64,000 nucleotides of DNA from Pseudomonas mucoides (GCF_015461845.1 NZ_JACOPW010000005.1:1-64000), one strand, 5' to 3'. Positions 17,316 through 26,276 are shown, counted from the first letter of the stretch. Notes: a model not told the origin generated them from the letters alone. A program made the numbers and translations.

Positions 17316-17870
17316 TTAAAGCGATGCCAGAAACTTGTCGACTACTTGAGTGCCGCTTTTTTCGCTACTGCTGGTTTCTTTCTCGGCCTGCGCCAGTTTC
17401 ATCTTGTCTTGCATGCGATCGGCAATCTCTTGCGCGATGGCCTGTTGTTTCTCCGGCGGCATGGCTTTCAAGTCTTCTTCGGTAATGCCCATGTCTTTCA
17501 GAATACTGTCGCGCAGCCGCTGTTCCGGCGTTTTGCTCATGTAGTCCTTGAAGTCGGTCATTGCCGAACTGTCGGTGGAGTTGCCTTGAATGTCGGCCGG
17601 CACTTTCGACGGATCGGCTGCTTGCAGCGCCACGCGGGTCTTGGCAAAGGCTTCATCGATGTTGTCGCTGATCTTGCTCGCCTCGTTCACTTGCTGCGTG
17701 GTTTGTTGGGTCGCGGACGCCTGGACCTGCGCCTGAACATTGGTTTGCAGCGCTTGCAGCATCGCGCCCTGCATGCCGCTTTGCAGCCCGGCGGCGGCTT
17801 CAGCACTCGGGTCTTCGCCGGGACGCTTGGGCAGAGGGACCATTTGTGTTTGTTTTGCACTGACCAACAT
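17316..17870 (-). CDS. Hypothetical Gln/Ala-rich helical protein
   Basis: A 184-residue hydrophilic protein. Residues about 25-75 are low-complexity (A/Q/T/S-rich), followed by a better defined helical segment TPEQRLRDSILKDMGITEE and PPEKQQAIAQEIADRMQDKM near 112-155. No signal peptide, membrane segment or catalytic motif. The compact helical segment resembles one seen in several uncharacterised Pseudomonas proteins. It has its own terminator downstream. Function unknown. Confidence 0.7.
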   Translation of the reverse strand: MLVSAKQTQMVPLPKRPGEDPSAEAAAGLQSGMQGAMLQALQTNVQAQVQASATQQTTQQVNEASKISDNIDEAFAKTRVALQAADPSKVPADIQGNSTDSSAMTDFKDYMSKTPEQRLRDSILKDMGITEEDLKAMPPEKQQAIAQEIADRMQDKMKLAQAEKETSSSEKSGTQVVDKFLASL

Positions 17871-18008
17871 GATGAATAGCCTGTAGGTAATTGCTGACCG
17901 GAGGGCAGGAGCAATTAGCGTGCCGTCGCTTGATACCCATATTTACGGGGCTTGAGGGGGTAATAGCGGTCAGGAGTTGCCGTCAGGCGGCAGCGTTCGA
18001 CCGCGCCG

Positions 18009-18641
18009 TCACGGCAAGCCGTTACAGCCGTGTTTCAGGAAACCCTGGCGTTGTGCCAGGCGTTGGAAATATTCGTCGATGGCGGGGAAGTCCGGCCGCT
18101 CCATCGGGGTCATCAGCCAGCGGTTGACCGACAGCCCGATGACAATGTCGGCCAGGGTAAAACGAGGCCCGGCGACATAGGCTTTGGTGGTCGCGAGTTG
18201 GTGTTCGAGGAGGGCCATTTTCTGGTTCCAGCCTCGCACGCCGACGGCAATCCGGTGCGGGTCCTGAAACTCCGGGTCCTTGCGCACCAACGCGGTAAAC
18301 GCGTAGCTCCAGGAAGGGTTGAGCTCAGTGGCTTGCCAATCCATCCACTGCTCCACCCGCGCACGCGCCGCCGGGTCATGCGGCAGCAGATCGGTATTTT
18401 GGTGTTTGCCGGCCAGGTAGCGGCAGATGGTATTCGACTCCCACAACACGCCTGCCTCATCGATGATCACCGGCACCTGTGCATTGGGGTTCAGGCGCAG
18501 AAACTCCGGCGTGTGGGTCGACGCATAACCGCTGCCCCAGTCCTCACGCTCGTAGGTAGCGCCCAGTTCCTCACAGGTCCACAGGACTTTTCTGACGTTG
18601 ATCGACGACGCCTTACCGAGAATCTTCAGTGCATGTTCCAT
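18009..18641 (-). CDS. Glutathione S-transferase family protein
   Basis: A 210-residue GST. N-terminal thioredoxin fold (1-80) with KASSINVRKVLW, where Ser13 or Asn15 could be the activating residue, then the cis-Pro PVIIDEAG and the gamma-glutamyl-binding WESNTICRYL; the C-terminal helical domain contains VRGWNQKMALLEHQL and FTLADIVIG. Lies 15 bases downstream of the PACE transporter gene on the same strand, so the two may be co-expressed as a detoxification pair. Confidence 0.92.
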   Translation of the reverse strand: MEHALKILGKASSINVRKVLWTCEELGATYEREDWGSGYASTHTPEFLRLNPNAQVPVIIDEAGVLWESNTICRYLAGKHQNTDLLPHDPAARARVEQWMDWQATELNPSWSYAFTALVRKDPEFQDPHRIAVGVRGWNQKMALLEHQLATTKAYVAGPRFTLADIVIGLSVNRWLMTPMERPDFPAIDEYFQRLAQRQGFLKHGCNGLP

Positions 18642-18656
18642 TGAGCTACTCCGTTT

Positions 18657-19088
18657 TCAAACCGGATCCGGCAGCGCCGACGTTGGCAAACCAAACGTGC
18701 GATCAAATAACCAGTTGAACGCAAAGGTGTAGCACGGGATGAAAATAATCAATGCCAAGTCCAGCAGGAACGCTTGCACCAGACTGATGTTCATCCACCA
18801 GGCAATCAACGGGATGAGAAACACTATCAAGGTTAGTTGAAAACCCACGGCATGGACGATGCGCCGTTTAACGGTGCGGGTGCGTGATAACTGGCGACTT
18901 TCCCAACGCTCGAACAGCGAGGTGTAGATGAAATTCCAGGTCACGGCGAGGGTGGTGGTGATCACCGCCAAGGGGCCGGTGCTGCCTGGGGAAGTGCCGG
19001 ACAACAGCGCCAGGCCGAGTGCCGAAAACGTCATGCCGATGACTTCATACAACGATACATAGACCAGTTTGCGTTTAACGCCTTGCAT
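18657..19088 (-). CDS. PACE family multidrug efflux transporter (AceI-like), copy 1
   Basis: A 143-residue inner-membrane protein with two tandem bacterial transmembrane pair domains, four helices in all. Family landmarks are VYVSLYEVIGM in TM1 (with the functional Glu), WNFIYTSLFERWE after TM2, and the mirrored TFAFNWLFDRTFG in the second half. AceI-type proteins export chlorhexidine and other biocides or short-chain diamines. GAGG lies 8 bases before the chosen ATG. Divergent from a LysR gene (19210), the common PACE arrangement, and 15 bases upstream of a GST gene. Confidence 0.9.
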   Translation of the reverse strand: MQGVKRKLVYVSLYEVIGMTFSALGLALLSGTSPGSTGPLAVITTTLAVTWNFIYTSLFERWESRQLSRTRTVKRRIVHAVGFQLTLIVFLIPLIAWWMNISLVQAFLLDLALIIFIPCYTFAFNWLFDRTFGLPTSALPDPV

Positions 19089-19209
19089 GGGGATTTGCCT
19101 CTTTCTTGCGAACTTGAAACCAGCAGCACTGGCGAAGGCGGCGAAAGATAGCTTCAATAGTCGTGACAGAAAAAGTCAGTAGCTTTCAGTTTTATTGATA
19201 GGACGGTGG

Positions 19210-20085
19210 ATGAATTTCAACAGCGACAGCATCGAGTTGTTTCTTGCGGTGATCGAACGCGGCTCGTTTTCAGCCGCTGCCCGGGCGCTGGGGAAAGTCC
19301 CGTCGGCCGTGAGCATGGGCATCGCCAACCTGGAGGCTGAACTGGGTTATCCGCTGTTTGACCGCAGTCATCGCGAACCGGTGCCCACCGCCATGGCCAG
19401 TGCACTGGTGCCGCACGCACGACTGATCGCCGAGCAACTCAAACACCTGCAAGTGCATGCGATCGAGTTATCGCTGGGGCTGGAGAGCAAGTTGTCGATC
19501 GGCGTGGTGGCGGACATCGACAAGGGGCGTTTGATGGCGGCGATCAAGGTGATTGCCGAGCGTCATCCACTGCTGGAAGTCGAAGTGCTCAGTGCGCCGC
19601 AGGATGATGTGTTGGCCATGCTGCACAGCGGCCGGGTCAGCGTGTGCCTGGCCTTCGCCGGGCTCAGCATGAATGCGCTGGAGCGGTTTCAGTTTGTCGG
19701 CACGGAGCGGATGGTCGCCACGCTCGCGGCGAACAACCCGATGTTTCAAGGGCGGGATTTGTTTCTCGAGGATCTGGTCAATGTCCGGCAAATTATCGTC
19801 GCCAGCCGCGATCTGCCGATCAGCGAAACCCGGCCCTTGGTGGGCGAGTCTTACTGGCGCACCGACACGTTGGCGATGGCGCTGGAGATGGTCGAAGCGG
19901 GATTGGGTTGGGGTAACTTTCCGGTGTCTGTGGTCCAGCCGCTACTCGATGCCGGAAGGCTCAAGCGCCTGAACTTTCGCAACATCGAGAATGGTCTGGA
20001 GTTGCCGGTGCATGCCGTTTGGCTCAAGAGCCAGCCGTTGCAGAAAGGCGCGTTGGCGTTTGTCGAATCGCTGTGCCAACGCTGA
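19210..20085 (+). CDS. LysR-family regulator divergent from PACE copy 1
   Basis: A 291-residue LysR regulator: winged HTH at 1-65 (FLAVIERGSFSAAARALGK) and a LysR substrate-binding domain beyond 90. AGGA precedes the ATG at 19210. The 121-base divergent spacer with the PACE gene implies that it controls that transporter and itself. Its effector is unknown; the second LysR/PACE module at 30.3-31.7 kb suggests an old duplication. Confidence 0.9.
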   Translation: MNFNSDSIELFLAVIERGSFSAAARALGKVPSAVSMGIANLEAELGYPLFDRSHREPVPTAMASALVPHARLIAEQLKHLQVHAIELSLGLESKLSIGVVADIDKGRLMAAIKVIAERHPLLEVEVLSAPQDDVLAMLHSGRVSVCLAFAGLSMNALERFQFVGTERMVATLAANNPMFQGRDLFLEDLVNVRQIIVASRDLPISETRPLVGESYWRTDTLAMALEMVEAGLGWGNFPVSVVQPLLDAGRLKRLNFRNIENGLELPVHAVWLKSQPLQKGALAFVESLCQR

Positions 20086-20086
20086 T

Positions 20087-20183
20087 CCCCTGTAGGAGAG
20101 AGCCTGCTCGCGATAACGGTCTCTCCGTCAAATCCCTGTTGATTGACACTCCGCCATCGCGAGCAGGCTCACTCCTACAGGGG
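20087..20183. repeat. Inverted REP pair
   Basis: Two arms, CCCCTGTAGGAGAGAGCCTG with CTCGCGAT at 20087-20114 and its inverse ending at 20183, around a 41-base spacer. It lies between a LysR gene and gnuR, which converge. Confidence 0.9.
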
Positions 20184-20185
20184 GG

Positions 20186-21217
20186 TTATGTGCTTTCCCG
20201 GATTTTTAGTTCAAACCCCATATCCTGCACCGGTTTAGCCACCGAATTCCCCGCCAGCAACGTCAACATCAACTCCGCCGAACGTCGGCCAATGGCCTCG
20301 CGCGGCGTATTGATGCTGCTCAGGCGCGGCACCATGTGCGCCGAGGCGGGCAGGTCGTTGAAACCGAGGATGGCGACTTGTTCCGGGATCTTGATGCCAT
20401 GGCGCAGGGCTTCAAGCAGTGCGCCCTGGGCCAGGTCGTCGTTGCCGAAGAAGATCGCATCGACATCGGGGTGACTGGCCAGTAGTTGCAGAAACAGCTC
20501 GCCGCCCAATCCGACGGAGGAGGCACGCGGGGTCAGCACTTCCAGACCCGGGTCGTACAACCCGGCCTTCTGCAGGGCTTTGCGGAACCCTTCGCCGCGT
20601 AGCAAGGTGCGCTGGTCCAGTTGCGCGCCAATGTAGGCCAGGCGCTTGCGACCACGGGACAGCAAATGTTCGGCCGCCGTTTCGCCGGCGGCCAGTTGCG
20701 AGAAACCCACGCAATTCACACCCGCCGCGCTGTCCAGTTCCATCATGTACACACAGGGAATGTTGCTGGCTTCAATCATCCGTCGCGAACTTTCAGTGCG
20801 GTCGAAACCGGTCAGCAGCAAGCCGCGAGGTTGATAGGCCATGTAGTTGCGCAGCAGGTTTTCTTCTTCATCGCGTGAATAATGGAAGTTGCCGATCAGC
20901 ACTTCGAAGCCCTTGGGGCGAAGCACCTGATGAATGGCTTCCAGTGTGTCGATGAACAACAGGTTGGACAGCGATGGCACCAAAACCACCACCGAATGGC
21001 TCTGCGCCGAGGCCAGGGCGCGGGCGGCGGGGTTGACCACGTAGTTGAGTTCGAGCGCGGCTTTCTGGACTTTTTCTACCAGTTCGGCGGCCACGGTGCT
21101 GACGCCGCGCAACGCACGGGAGGCGGTAATCGGGCTGACCCCGGCCAGTCGGGCTACTTCATTGAGGGTAGGGCGGCCAGTGGTGCGGGTATTTTTATCG
21201 TTTTTAGGGGAGGTCAT
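20186..21217 (-). CDS. gntR: LacI-family gluconate repressor GnuR/GntR
   Basis: A 343-residue LacI/GalR repressor: HTH TLNEVARLAGVSPITASRALR at about 16-36 and a periplasmic-binding-protein-like effector domain from about 75. In P. aeruginosa the orthologue represses the gluconate kinase and permease genes and itself, and is released by gluconate or 6-phosphogluconate. It is divergent from gntK, and three matching operators lie in the block. Start set at the ATG 21217; the in-frame TTG at 21232 is less likely. Confidence 0.94.
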   Translation of the reverse strand: MTSPKNDKNTRTTGRPTLNEVARLAGVSPITASRALRGVSTVAAELVEKVQKAALELNYVVNPAARALASAQSHSVVVLVPSLSNLLFIDTLEAIHQVLRPKGFEVLIGNFHYSRDEEENLLRNYMAYQPRGLLLTGFDRTESSRRMIEASNIPCVYMMELDSAAGVNCVGFSQLAAGETAAEHLLSRGRKRLAYIGAQLDQRTLLRGEGFRKALQKAGLYDPGLEVLTPRASSVGLGGELFLQLLASHPDVDAIFFGNDDLAQGALLEALRHGIKIPEQVAILGFNDLPASAHMVPRLSSINTPREAIGRRSAELMLTLLAGNSVAKPVQDMGFELKIREST

Positions 21218-21246
21218 CGGGCGGCTTGCCAAACAAAATTCAAGGC

Positions 21247-21262
21247 ACTAAGGTAGCGCTGT
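21247..21262. promoter_or_regulatory. Gluconate-repressor operator 1 (gntR side)
   Basis: ACTAAGGTAGCGCTGT. It fits the AC-AAG-N-TAGCGCT operator described for P. aeruginosa GntR. Located 30 bases upstream of the gntR start, suitable for autorepression. Confidence 0.82.
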
Positions 21263-21396
21263 CCCGAAGCGGCTGCAAATGCGTAAGCGAGTTTTGCCTG
21301 AACCTCGCTTTTTGGCACTGGGACGAAAATGCTGCAACCCACAAAAATGACAAGAAGGCGTCGGCAACTTCTACTTTTGATCGAGTGTCATAGCTG

Positions 21397-21412
21397 TCAA
21401 AGGTAGCGCTGT
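21397..21412. promoter_or_regulatory. Gluconate-repressor operator 2 (gntK side)
   Basis: TCAAAGGTAGCGCTGT shares AGGTAGCGCTGTC with operator 1. It ends 19 bases before the gntK start, so a bound repressor would block transcription or initiation of gntK. Confidence 0.82.
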
Positions 21413-21431
21413 CTGCGCGCTGAGGTGTTAC

Positions 21432-21965
21432 ATGAATCATCCCATCACCGCCCTGGTCATCATGGGCGTTGCCGGTTGCGGCAAGACATGCGTCAGCGAG
21501 GCCTTGTGCCAACTCAGCGGCGCGACTGCCATTGAAGGCGATACTTTCCACCCTGCCGCCAATATCGAAAAGATGAGCGCGGGTATCCCCCTGAACGACC
21601 AGGACCGTGCCGGCTGGCTCGACAGCCTGTGCGATGAACTGCGCCGCGTCGACGCCAAGGGCGAACGCCCGGTGCTGACCTGCTCGGCCCTCAAACACAG
21701 CTACCGCGAAGTGTTGCGCAGCGCTTTGCCGGGCCTGGGCTTCGTGTTTCTTGAGCTGACCCCTGAAGTCGCCGCCGAGCGTGTGTCGCACCGGCCAGGG
21801 CACTTCATGCCTTCGACCCTGATCGACAGCCAGTTCGCCACCCTCGAATCCCCCGTGGGCGAGCCGTTGACCCTGGCGCTGGATGCATCGACCTACAGCG
21901 TCGAGCAACTGGCGTCGCAGGCGCATGTCTGGTGGCAGGCACACGGCCTGAAACAGGCCGTATGA
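21432..21965 (+). CDS. gntK: Gluconokinase
   Basis: A 177-residue kinase phosphorylating gluconate to 6-phosphogluconate, which enters the Entner-Doudoroff route encoded at the start of the window. P-loop GVAGCGKT at 12-19, EGDTFHP at 35-41 and TCSALKHSYR near 92 are the family landmarks. Operators lie immediately upstream and between it and gntT, so it is expected to be repressed by the divergent GntR. Confidence 0.95.
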   Translation: MNHPITALVIMGVAGCGKTCVSEALCQLSGATAIEGDTFHPAANIEKMSAGIPLNDQDRAGWLDSLCDELRRVDAKGERPVLTCSALKHSYREVLRSALPGLGFVFLELTPEVAAERVSHRPGHFMPSTLIDSQFATLESPVGEPLTLALDASTYSVEQLASQAHVWWQAHGLKQAV

Positions 21966-21972
21966 GTGTTGC

Positions 21973-21990
21973 CAAAAAAGATAGCGCTGT
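21973..21990. promoter_or_regulatory. Gluconate-repressor operator 3 (gntT side)
   Basis: CAAAAAAGATAGCGCTGT carries the AAG-N-TAGCGCT core with one mismatch in the flank (A for G). It lies in the 82-base gntK-gntT gap, suggesting that gntT has its own repressed promoter. Confidence 0.75.
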
Positions 21991-22047
21991 CCTGATGGCT
22001 CGCGAATTACCCGCTTTAATAACAACAACAACCAGGAGACACCCCTA

Positions 22048-23400
22048 ATGTTTGGCATGTCCCACGAGACGTTCCTGCTGCTTGATGCAGTGGTCACGGT
22101 GATCGGGCTTATATTCCTGATTACCAAGTTCAAGTTCCACCCGTTCATTGCCCTGATCATCGCCGCTGCCTTTCTCGGGCTGACCTCCGGCATGCCGATC
22201 GGTACCGTTATCAAAGCGTTCCAGGACGGTTTCGGTGGCGTGCTCGGTTTTGTCGGGATCATCCTCGCGCTGGGCACCATGCTCGGCAAAATGATGGCCG
22301 AGTCGGGCGGGGCGGATCAGATTGCCCAGACGCTGATTCGCGCGTTCGGCAAAGACAAAGTGCAGTGGGCGATGATGTTCGCGGCGTTCCTGGTCGGCAT
22401 TCCGCTGTTCTTCGAAATCGGTTTCGTGCTGCTGATCCCGCTGGTGTTCATCGTTGCGCGCCGTACCGGCGTGTCGATCATCAAGATCGGTATCCCGCTG
22501 CTGGCCGGTCTGTCCGCCGTGCACGGCCTGGTTCCGCCGCACCCGGGGCCGTTGCTGGCCATTGGCGTGTTCGGTGCCGACATCGGTAAAACCATTCTCT
22601 ACGGTCTGATTGTGGCGCTGCCAACGGCCATCATTGCCGGCCCGATCTTCGGTACATTCATTGCCAAATACATCCCCGGCCATCCTAACCAGGAACTGGT
22701 GGATCAACTGGCGCGCGAGCCTGACTCGGCCGACCTGCCAAGCTTCAGCATCACGCTGATCACCGTGCTGCTGCCAGTGTTCCTGATGTTGCTCAAGACC
22801 TTTGCCGATGTGGTACTGCCAGAAGGCAATTTCGCCCGCTCCTTCATGGACCTGATCGGCCACCCGATCTCGGCGCTGTTGCTGGCGTTGCTGCTGTCGC
22901 TGTACACCTTCGGTCACCGTCAGGGCATCGACTCGAAACGCATTCTGAAATGGCTCGATTCGAGCCTTGCGCCGACTGCCGCGATCATTCTGATCATCGG
23001 TGCCGGTGGTGGCTTCAAGCAAATGCTGGTGACCAGCGGCGTGGGTGACGTGATTGGCCACATGGCGGTGAACGCACAGATCTCGCCGATCCTGCTGGCG
23101 TGGCTGGTGGCGGCGGTGATCCGCGTGGCAACCGGTTCGGCGACTGTGGCGACCATTACCGGCGCGGGCATTGTGGTGCCGGTGGTGGGGATGATTCCGG
23201 GTGTGAACCGTGAGCTGCTGGTGTTGGCCACCGGTGCCGGTTCGTTGGTCCTGTCTCACGTCAACGACGCGGGGTTTTGGCTGGTGAAGCAGTACTTCAA
23301 CATGACCGTGGCAGAAACCTTCAAGACCTGGACCGCGATGGAAACTATCCTGTCCGTGGTTGCGCTGGGCTTTATCCTGCTGCTGTCGATGTTTGTTTAA
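22048..23400 (+). CDS. gntT: Gluconate permease, GntP family
   Basis: A 450-residue polytopic transporter with 12-14 hydrophobic segments and the GntP signature stretches GMPIGTVIKAFQDGFGGVLG, GLVPPHPGPLLAIGVFGAD, ATGSATVATITGAG and HVNDAGFWLVKQYF. It brings gluconate through the inner membrane by H+ symport. CCAGGAGACACCCCTA precedes the ATG. Third member of the gntR regulon here. Confidence 0.95.
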   Translation: MFGMSHETFLLLDAVVTVIGLIFLITKFKFHPFIALIIAAAFLGLTSGMPIGTVIKAFQDGFGGVLGFVGIILALGTMLGKMMAESGGADQIAQTLIRAFGKDKVQWAMMFAAFLVGIPLFFEIGFVLLIPLVFIVARRTGVSIIKIGIPLLAGLSAVHGLVPPHPGPLLAIGVFGADIGKTILYGLIVALPTAIIAGPIFGTFIAKYIPGHPNQELVDQLAREPDSADLPSFSITLITVLLPVFLMLLKTFADVVLPEGNFARSFMDLIGHPISALLLALLLSLYTFGHRQGIDSKRILKWLDSSLAPTAAIILIIGAGGGFKQMLVTSGVGDVIGHMAVNAQISPILLAWLVAAVIRVATGSATVATITGAGIVVPVVGMIPGVNRELLVLATGAGSLVLSHVNDAGFWLVKQYFNMTVAETFKTWTAMETILSVVALGFILLLSMFV

Positions 23401-23448
23401 GCAAAAACACAGGTGGTGACACAGCTCTTGTGATCACCCCGAAACTAA

Positions 23449-23538
23449 TGTGGGAGCGAGCTTGCTCGCGATGACTGACTAACATTCAACCTCTTCGTTG
23501 AATGTTAAGCCCTCATCGCGAGCAAGCTCGCTCCCACA
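23449..23538. repeat. Inverted REP pair with nested hairpin
   Basis: Outer arms TGTGGGAGCGAGCTTGCTCG + CGATG at 23449-23473 and the inverse at 23514-23538; the spacer has its own hairpin, AACATTCAAC / GTTGAATGTT. Between the convergent gntT and alaC genes. Confidence 0.92.
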
Positions 23539-23555
23539 GTGTTATGTGTCAGGCG

Positions 23556-24767
23556 CTAGTTTTTGGTGACCAAGCCATCCGCCCTGAACATCCCGCGTAT
23601 CCCGCGCACGGCCTGACGAATCCGGTCCTGGTTTTCGATCAGCGCGAAGCGCACATGATCATCCCCGTACTCACCAAACCCCACGCCCGGCGAGACGCAG
23701 ACCTTGGCCTCGGCCAGCAGCTTCTTGGCGAACTCCAGCGAGCCCAGGTGCGCATACGCCTCGGGAATCTTGGCCCAGACGTACATCGACGCTTTCGGGT
23801 TCTCGACCATCCAGCCCAGCTCATGCAGGCCTTTGACCAGCACGTTGCGCCGCTGCCGATACTGCTCGGCGATGTCCTTGACGCATTGCTGATCGCCTTC
23901 CAGCGCCGCAATCGCCGCGACTTGCAGGGGGGTGAACGTGCCGTAGTCGTGGTAACTCTTGATCCGTGCCAGGGCGTTGACCAGTTCCGGGTTGCCGACC
24001 ATGAAACCGATCCGCCAACCCGCCATGTTGTAACTCTTGGACAGGGTGAAAAACTCCACCGCGATGTCCTTGGCGCCCGGCACTTGCATGATCGACGGAG
24101 CTTTCCAGCCGTCATAGACGATGTCGGCGTAGGCCAGGTCGTGCACCACCAGTACGTCGTACTGCTTGGCGAGGGCGATCACCCGTTCAAAGAAGTCCAG
24201 CTCCACGCATTGCGCGGTAGGGTTGGACGGGAAGCCGAGGATCATCATTTTCGGCTTCGGGATCGAGCCACGAATCGCCTGTTCCAGTTCGGCGAAGAAA
24301 TCCACGCCCGGAATCAGCGGTACCGAACGCACCTGGGCGCCGGCAATCACGGCACCGTAGATGTGAATCGGATAACTCGGGTTCGGCACCAGCACGGTAT
24401 CGCCCTGATCCAGGGTGGCCAGCATCAGGTGCGCCAGGCCTTCCTTGGAACCGATGGTGACAATGGCTTCGGTTTCCGGGTCGATGTCGACCTCGTAGCG
24501 ATCCTTGTACCAATTGGAAATCGCCCGGCGCAGGCGCGGAATGCCTTTGGACGTCGAGTAGCCGTGGGTGTCTTCGCGCTGGGCAACCGTCACCAGTTTT
24601 TCGACGATGTGCGGCGGAGTAGGCCCATCAGGGTTGCCCATGCTGAAGTCGATGATGTCTTCGCCACGACGACGGGCGGCCATCTTCAGCTCGGCAGTGA
24701 TGTTGAATACGTAAGGGGGGAGTCGATCTATGCGCGCAAAGCGGCGCGGCGAACCTTGTTCGGCCAT
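23556..24767 (-). CDS. alaC: Alanine transaminase (AlaC-like), class I/II aminotransferase
   Basis: A 403-residue PLP enzyme expected to make alanine from pyruvate with glutamate as donor. Motifs: FSMGNPDGPTPPHIV near 41-55, GFPSNPTAQ near 178-186, HDLAYADIVYDG at 209-220 (PLP-pyridine Asp), and TLSKSYNMAGWRIG with Schiff-base Lys244. Start at 24767 because GAGG lies 5-6 bases upstream and homologous sequence begins here. Monocistronic. Confidence 0.92.
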   Translation of the reverse strand: MAEQGSPRRFARIDRLPPYVFNITAELKMAARRRGEDIIDFSMGNPDGPTPPHIVEKLVTVAQREDTHGYSTSKGIPRLRRAISNWYKDRYEVDIDPETEAIVTIGSKEGLAHLMLATLDQGDTVLVPNPSYPIHIYGAVIAGAQVRSVPLIPGVDFFAELEQAIRGSIPKPKMMILGFPSNPTAQCVELDFFERVIALAKQYDVLVVHDLAYADIVYDGWKAPSIMQVPGAKDIAVEFFTLSKSYNMAGWRIGFMVGNPELVNALARIKSYHDYGTFTPLQVAAIAALEGDQQCVKDIAEQYRQRRNVLVKGLHELGWMVENPKASMYVWAKIPEAYAHLGSLEFAKKLLAEAKVCVSPGVGFGEYGDDHVRFALIENQDRIRQAVRGIRGMFRADGLVTKN

Positions 24768-24906
24768 TGTTGCCTCGGATAACGTGAGCGCCCGGAACCG
24801 TCCGAGCGACGCTGGCCACTGCGGTGGCCTGTTGCGGAAGATAAGGGCAGTCGTGGCACACTGTCCAGCGAGTGTGTAAACAAATTTTTCCGAAGGAAAT
24901 CGGTTG

Positions 24907-25569
24907 ATGGAATTTAGCAGCGGCTTCTTGCTGAGCCTTTCGTTGTGCCTGGATATCGGCGTGGCCAACATCGCGATGATCACCCTGGCCATGCAACGCG
25001 GCTATTTTCAGGGCTTTGCGCTGGGTTTGGGGACCTGTGTCGGCGACCTGATCTACGCCGTGCTGGCGCTGGCGGGCATGACCGTTTTGCTGCAATACGA
25101 AACCGTGCGCTGGGTGCTGTGGATCGGTGGTTCGGCGTTGCTGATCTATTTTGCGGCAAAGATGATCTATTCGGCGATTCACCACGAAGCGGCATTGGCG
25201 CAAGCCGAAGAGGTGGGGCAGAACTCCCATCGCAAAGAATTTTTCCGCGGGATCTTTCTCGCCATGTCTTCGCCCAGCGCCATCCTGTGGTTCGCGGCGG
25301 TGGGCGGCACGCTGATCGCCCGTTCCGGTGGCGGTGGTGCGCTCAGCTCCGCGCTGTTTCTCGGCGGATTCCTCTGTGCCGGGCTGCTCTGGAGTGCCGG
25401 TTTGTGCTTTGCCGCGAGCCATGGCGGCAAGTTGCTGGGTGACAAACTGCTGCGCTACTCATACATGGCATCGGCAGCGATCTTCTGCTATTTCGCGGTC
25501 TACGTGATCCTATCGGGGTACAACGAGTTTGTTGGCTCGGCGGCCGTGGAACAGTTGCACGCCCTGTAA
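24907..25569 (+). CDS. LysE family amino-acid exporter
   Basis: A 220-residue membrane protein with about six hydrophobic segments. The LysE/RhtB pattern is visible: FLLSLSLCLDIGVANIAMI in TM1 (usual GPxxxxV replaced by LDIGVANI), GTCVGDLIYAVLALAGM in TM2, then WIGGSALLIYFAAKM. Start at ATG 24907 with AAGGA 9 bases upstream. Divergent from alaC, so it may export alanine or related amino acids; that link is inference. Confidence 0.87.
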   Translation: MEFSSGFLLSLSLCLDIGVANIAMITLAMQRGYFQGFALGLGTCVGDLIYAVLALAGMTVLLQYETVRWVLWIGGSALLIYFAAKMIYSAIHHEAALAQAEEVGQNSHRKEFFRGIFLAMSSPSAILWFAAVGGTLIARSGGGGALSSALFLGGFLCAGLLWSAGLCFAASHGGKLLGDKLLRYSYMASAAIFCYFAVYVILSGYNEFVGSAAVEQLHAL

Positions 25570-25636
25570 CTGGGCGAATCGGGTTTGGCTTCTATACTCC
25601 CAGCCGAACCCATTTTTAAGCCACAGGAGTTGAGCC

Positions 25637-26125
25637 ATGGATGAGCAAACAGGCGTGAAACCAGCCGAGCCCCGCTTCGTACATGGGCATTTTTTGCTCA
25701 TTGCAGGGCTGGGTGGCCTATTTACAGCGGAGACGACAAAAAAGATCCCCGACCTTTGGGAAAAATTCATTCCCGAGATTGGCCAGATTCCCGGTCAAAA
25801 AGGCGAAGTGACCTACGGCATCTGCTGCAATCCGGATGGCAAGGGCGGATTCGAATACATCGCCGGCGTCGAAATCGAAAAGCTCGACGACCTGCCGGAT
25901 AAGTACCGCTGGATCGAGGTTCAACCGCAGCACTACGCCGTATTCGAGCACAAGGGATCGCTGGATACCTTGCCCCAGACCTTTCAGTACATCTGGAAAA
26001 CCTGGTTGCCGCAGTCCGGCAAAGAGGCGGCGGACGCCCCGGAGTTCGAACGCTACAGCGAAGACTTCAACCCCAAGCTCAACACCGGCGTGCTGGAAAT
26101 CTGGCTGCCGCTCAAATCCGAATGA
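25637..26125 (+). CDS. GyrI-like (AraC effector-binding domain) protein
   Basis: A 162-residue cytosolic protein consisting of a single GyrI-like/BacT effector-binding fold: FLLIAGLGGLFT at the start, TYGICCNPDGKGGFEYIAGVEIE in the middle, and the C-terminal signature YAVFEHKGSLDTLPQTFQYIW ... FNPKLNTGVLEIWLPLK. No DNA-binding domain, so it is one of the stand-alone SHS2-type domains that bind or hydrolyse small hydrophobic compounds. CAGGAG precedes the ATG. Confidence 0.88.
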   Translation: MDEQTGVKPAEPRFVHGHFLLIAGLGGLFTAETTKKIPDLWEKFIPEIGQIPGQKGEVTYGICCNPDGKGGFEYIAGVEIEKLDDLPDKYRWIEVQPQHYAVFEHKGSLDTLPQTFQYIWKTWLPQSGKEAADAPEFERYSEDFNPKLNTGVLEIWLPLKSE

Positions 26126-26165
26126 TTACAGCGAGGGGCGGACCATGCGTCCGCCTCTCGACGTG

Positions 26166-26276
26166 TCATTTACCCTGCTTCATCCGGCGCGCGCGCATCA
26201 GGTCGATCGACAAGGTGATGAAGCCAAACGTGCTGATGCCCAACAACATAAGAAGACCGATCTGAACGCTGCTCAT
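26166..26276 (-). CDS. 36-residue single-span membrane protein
   Basis: MSSVQIGLLMLLGISTFGFI then TLSIDLMRARRMKQGK: one hydrophobic helix (residues 5-24) followed by a basic cytosolic tail, the layout of small type II/III membrane regulators. An AGGGGGA stretch lies 9 bases before the ATG. No other gene occupies the 315 bases between 26126 and 26440. Unannotated in kind; homologues in neighbouring genomes would confirm it. Confidence 0.6.
   Translation of the reverse strand: MSSVQIGLLMLLGISTFGFITLSIDLMRARRMKQGK

Noticed and set aside
20087..20183. Repeated GCGAGC elements considered as a CRISPR array
   Set aside because: The elements are single inverted pairs scattered at gene ends, not direct repeats with regular spacers, and no cas gene is present.
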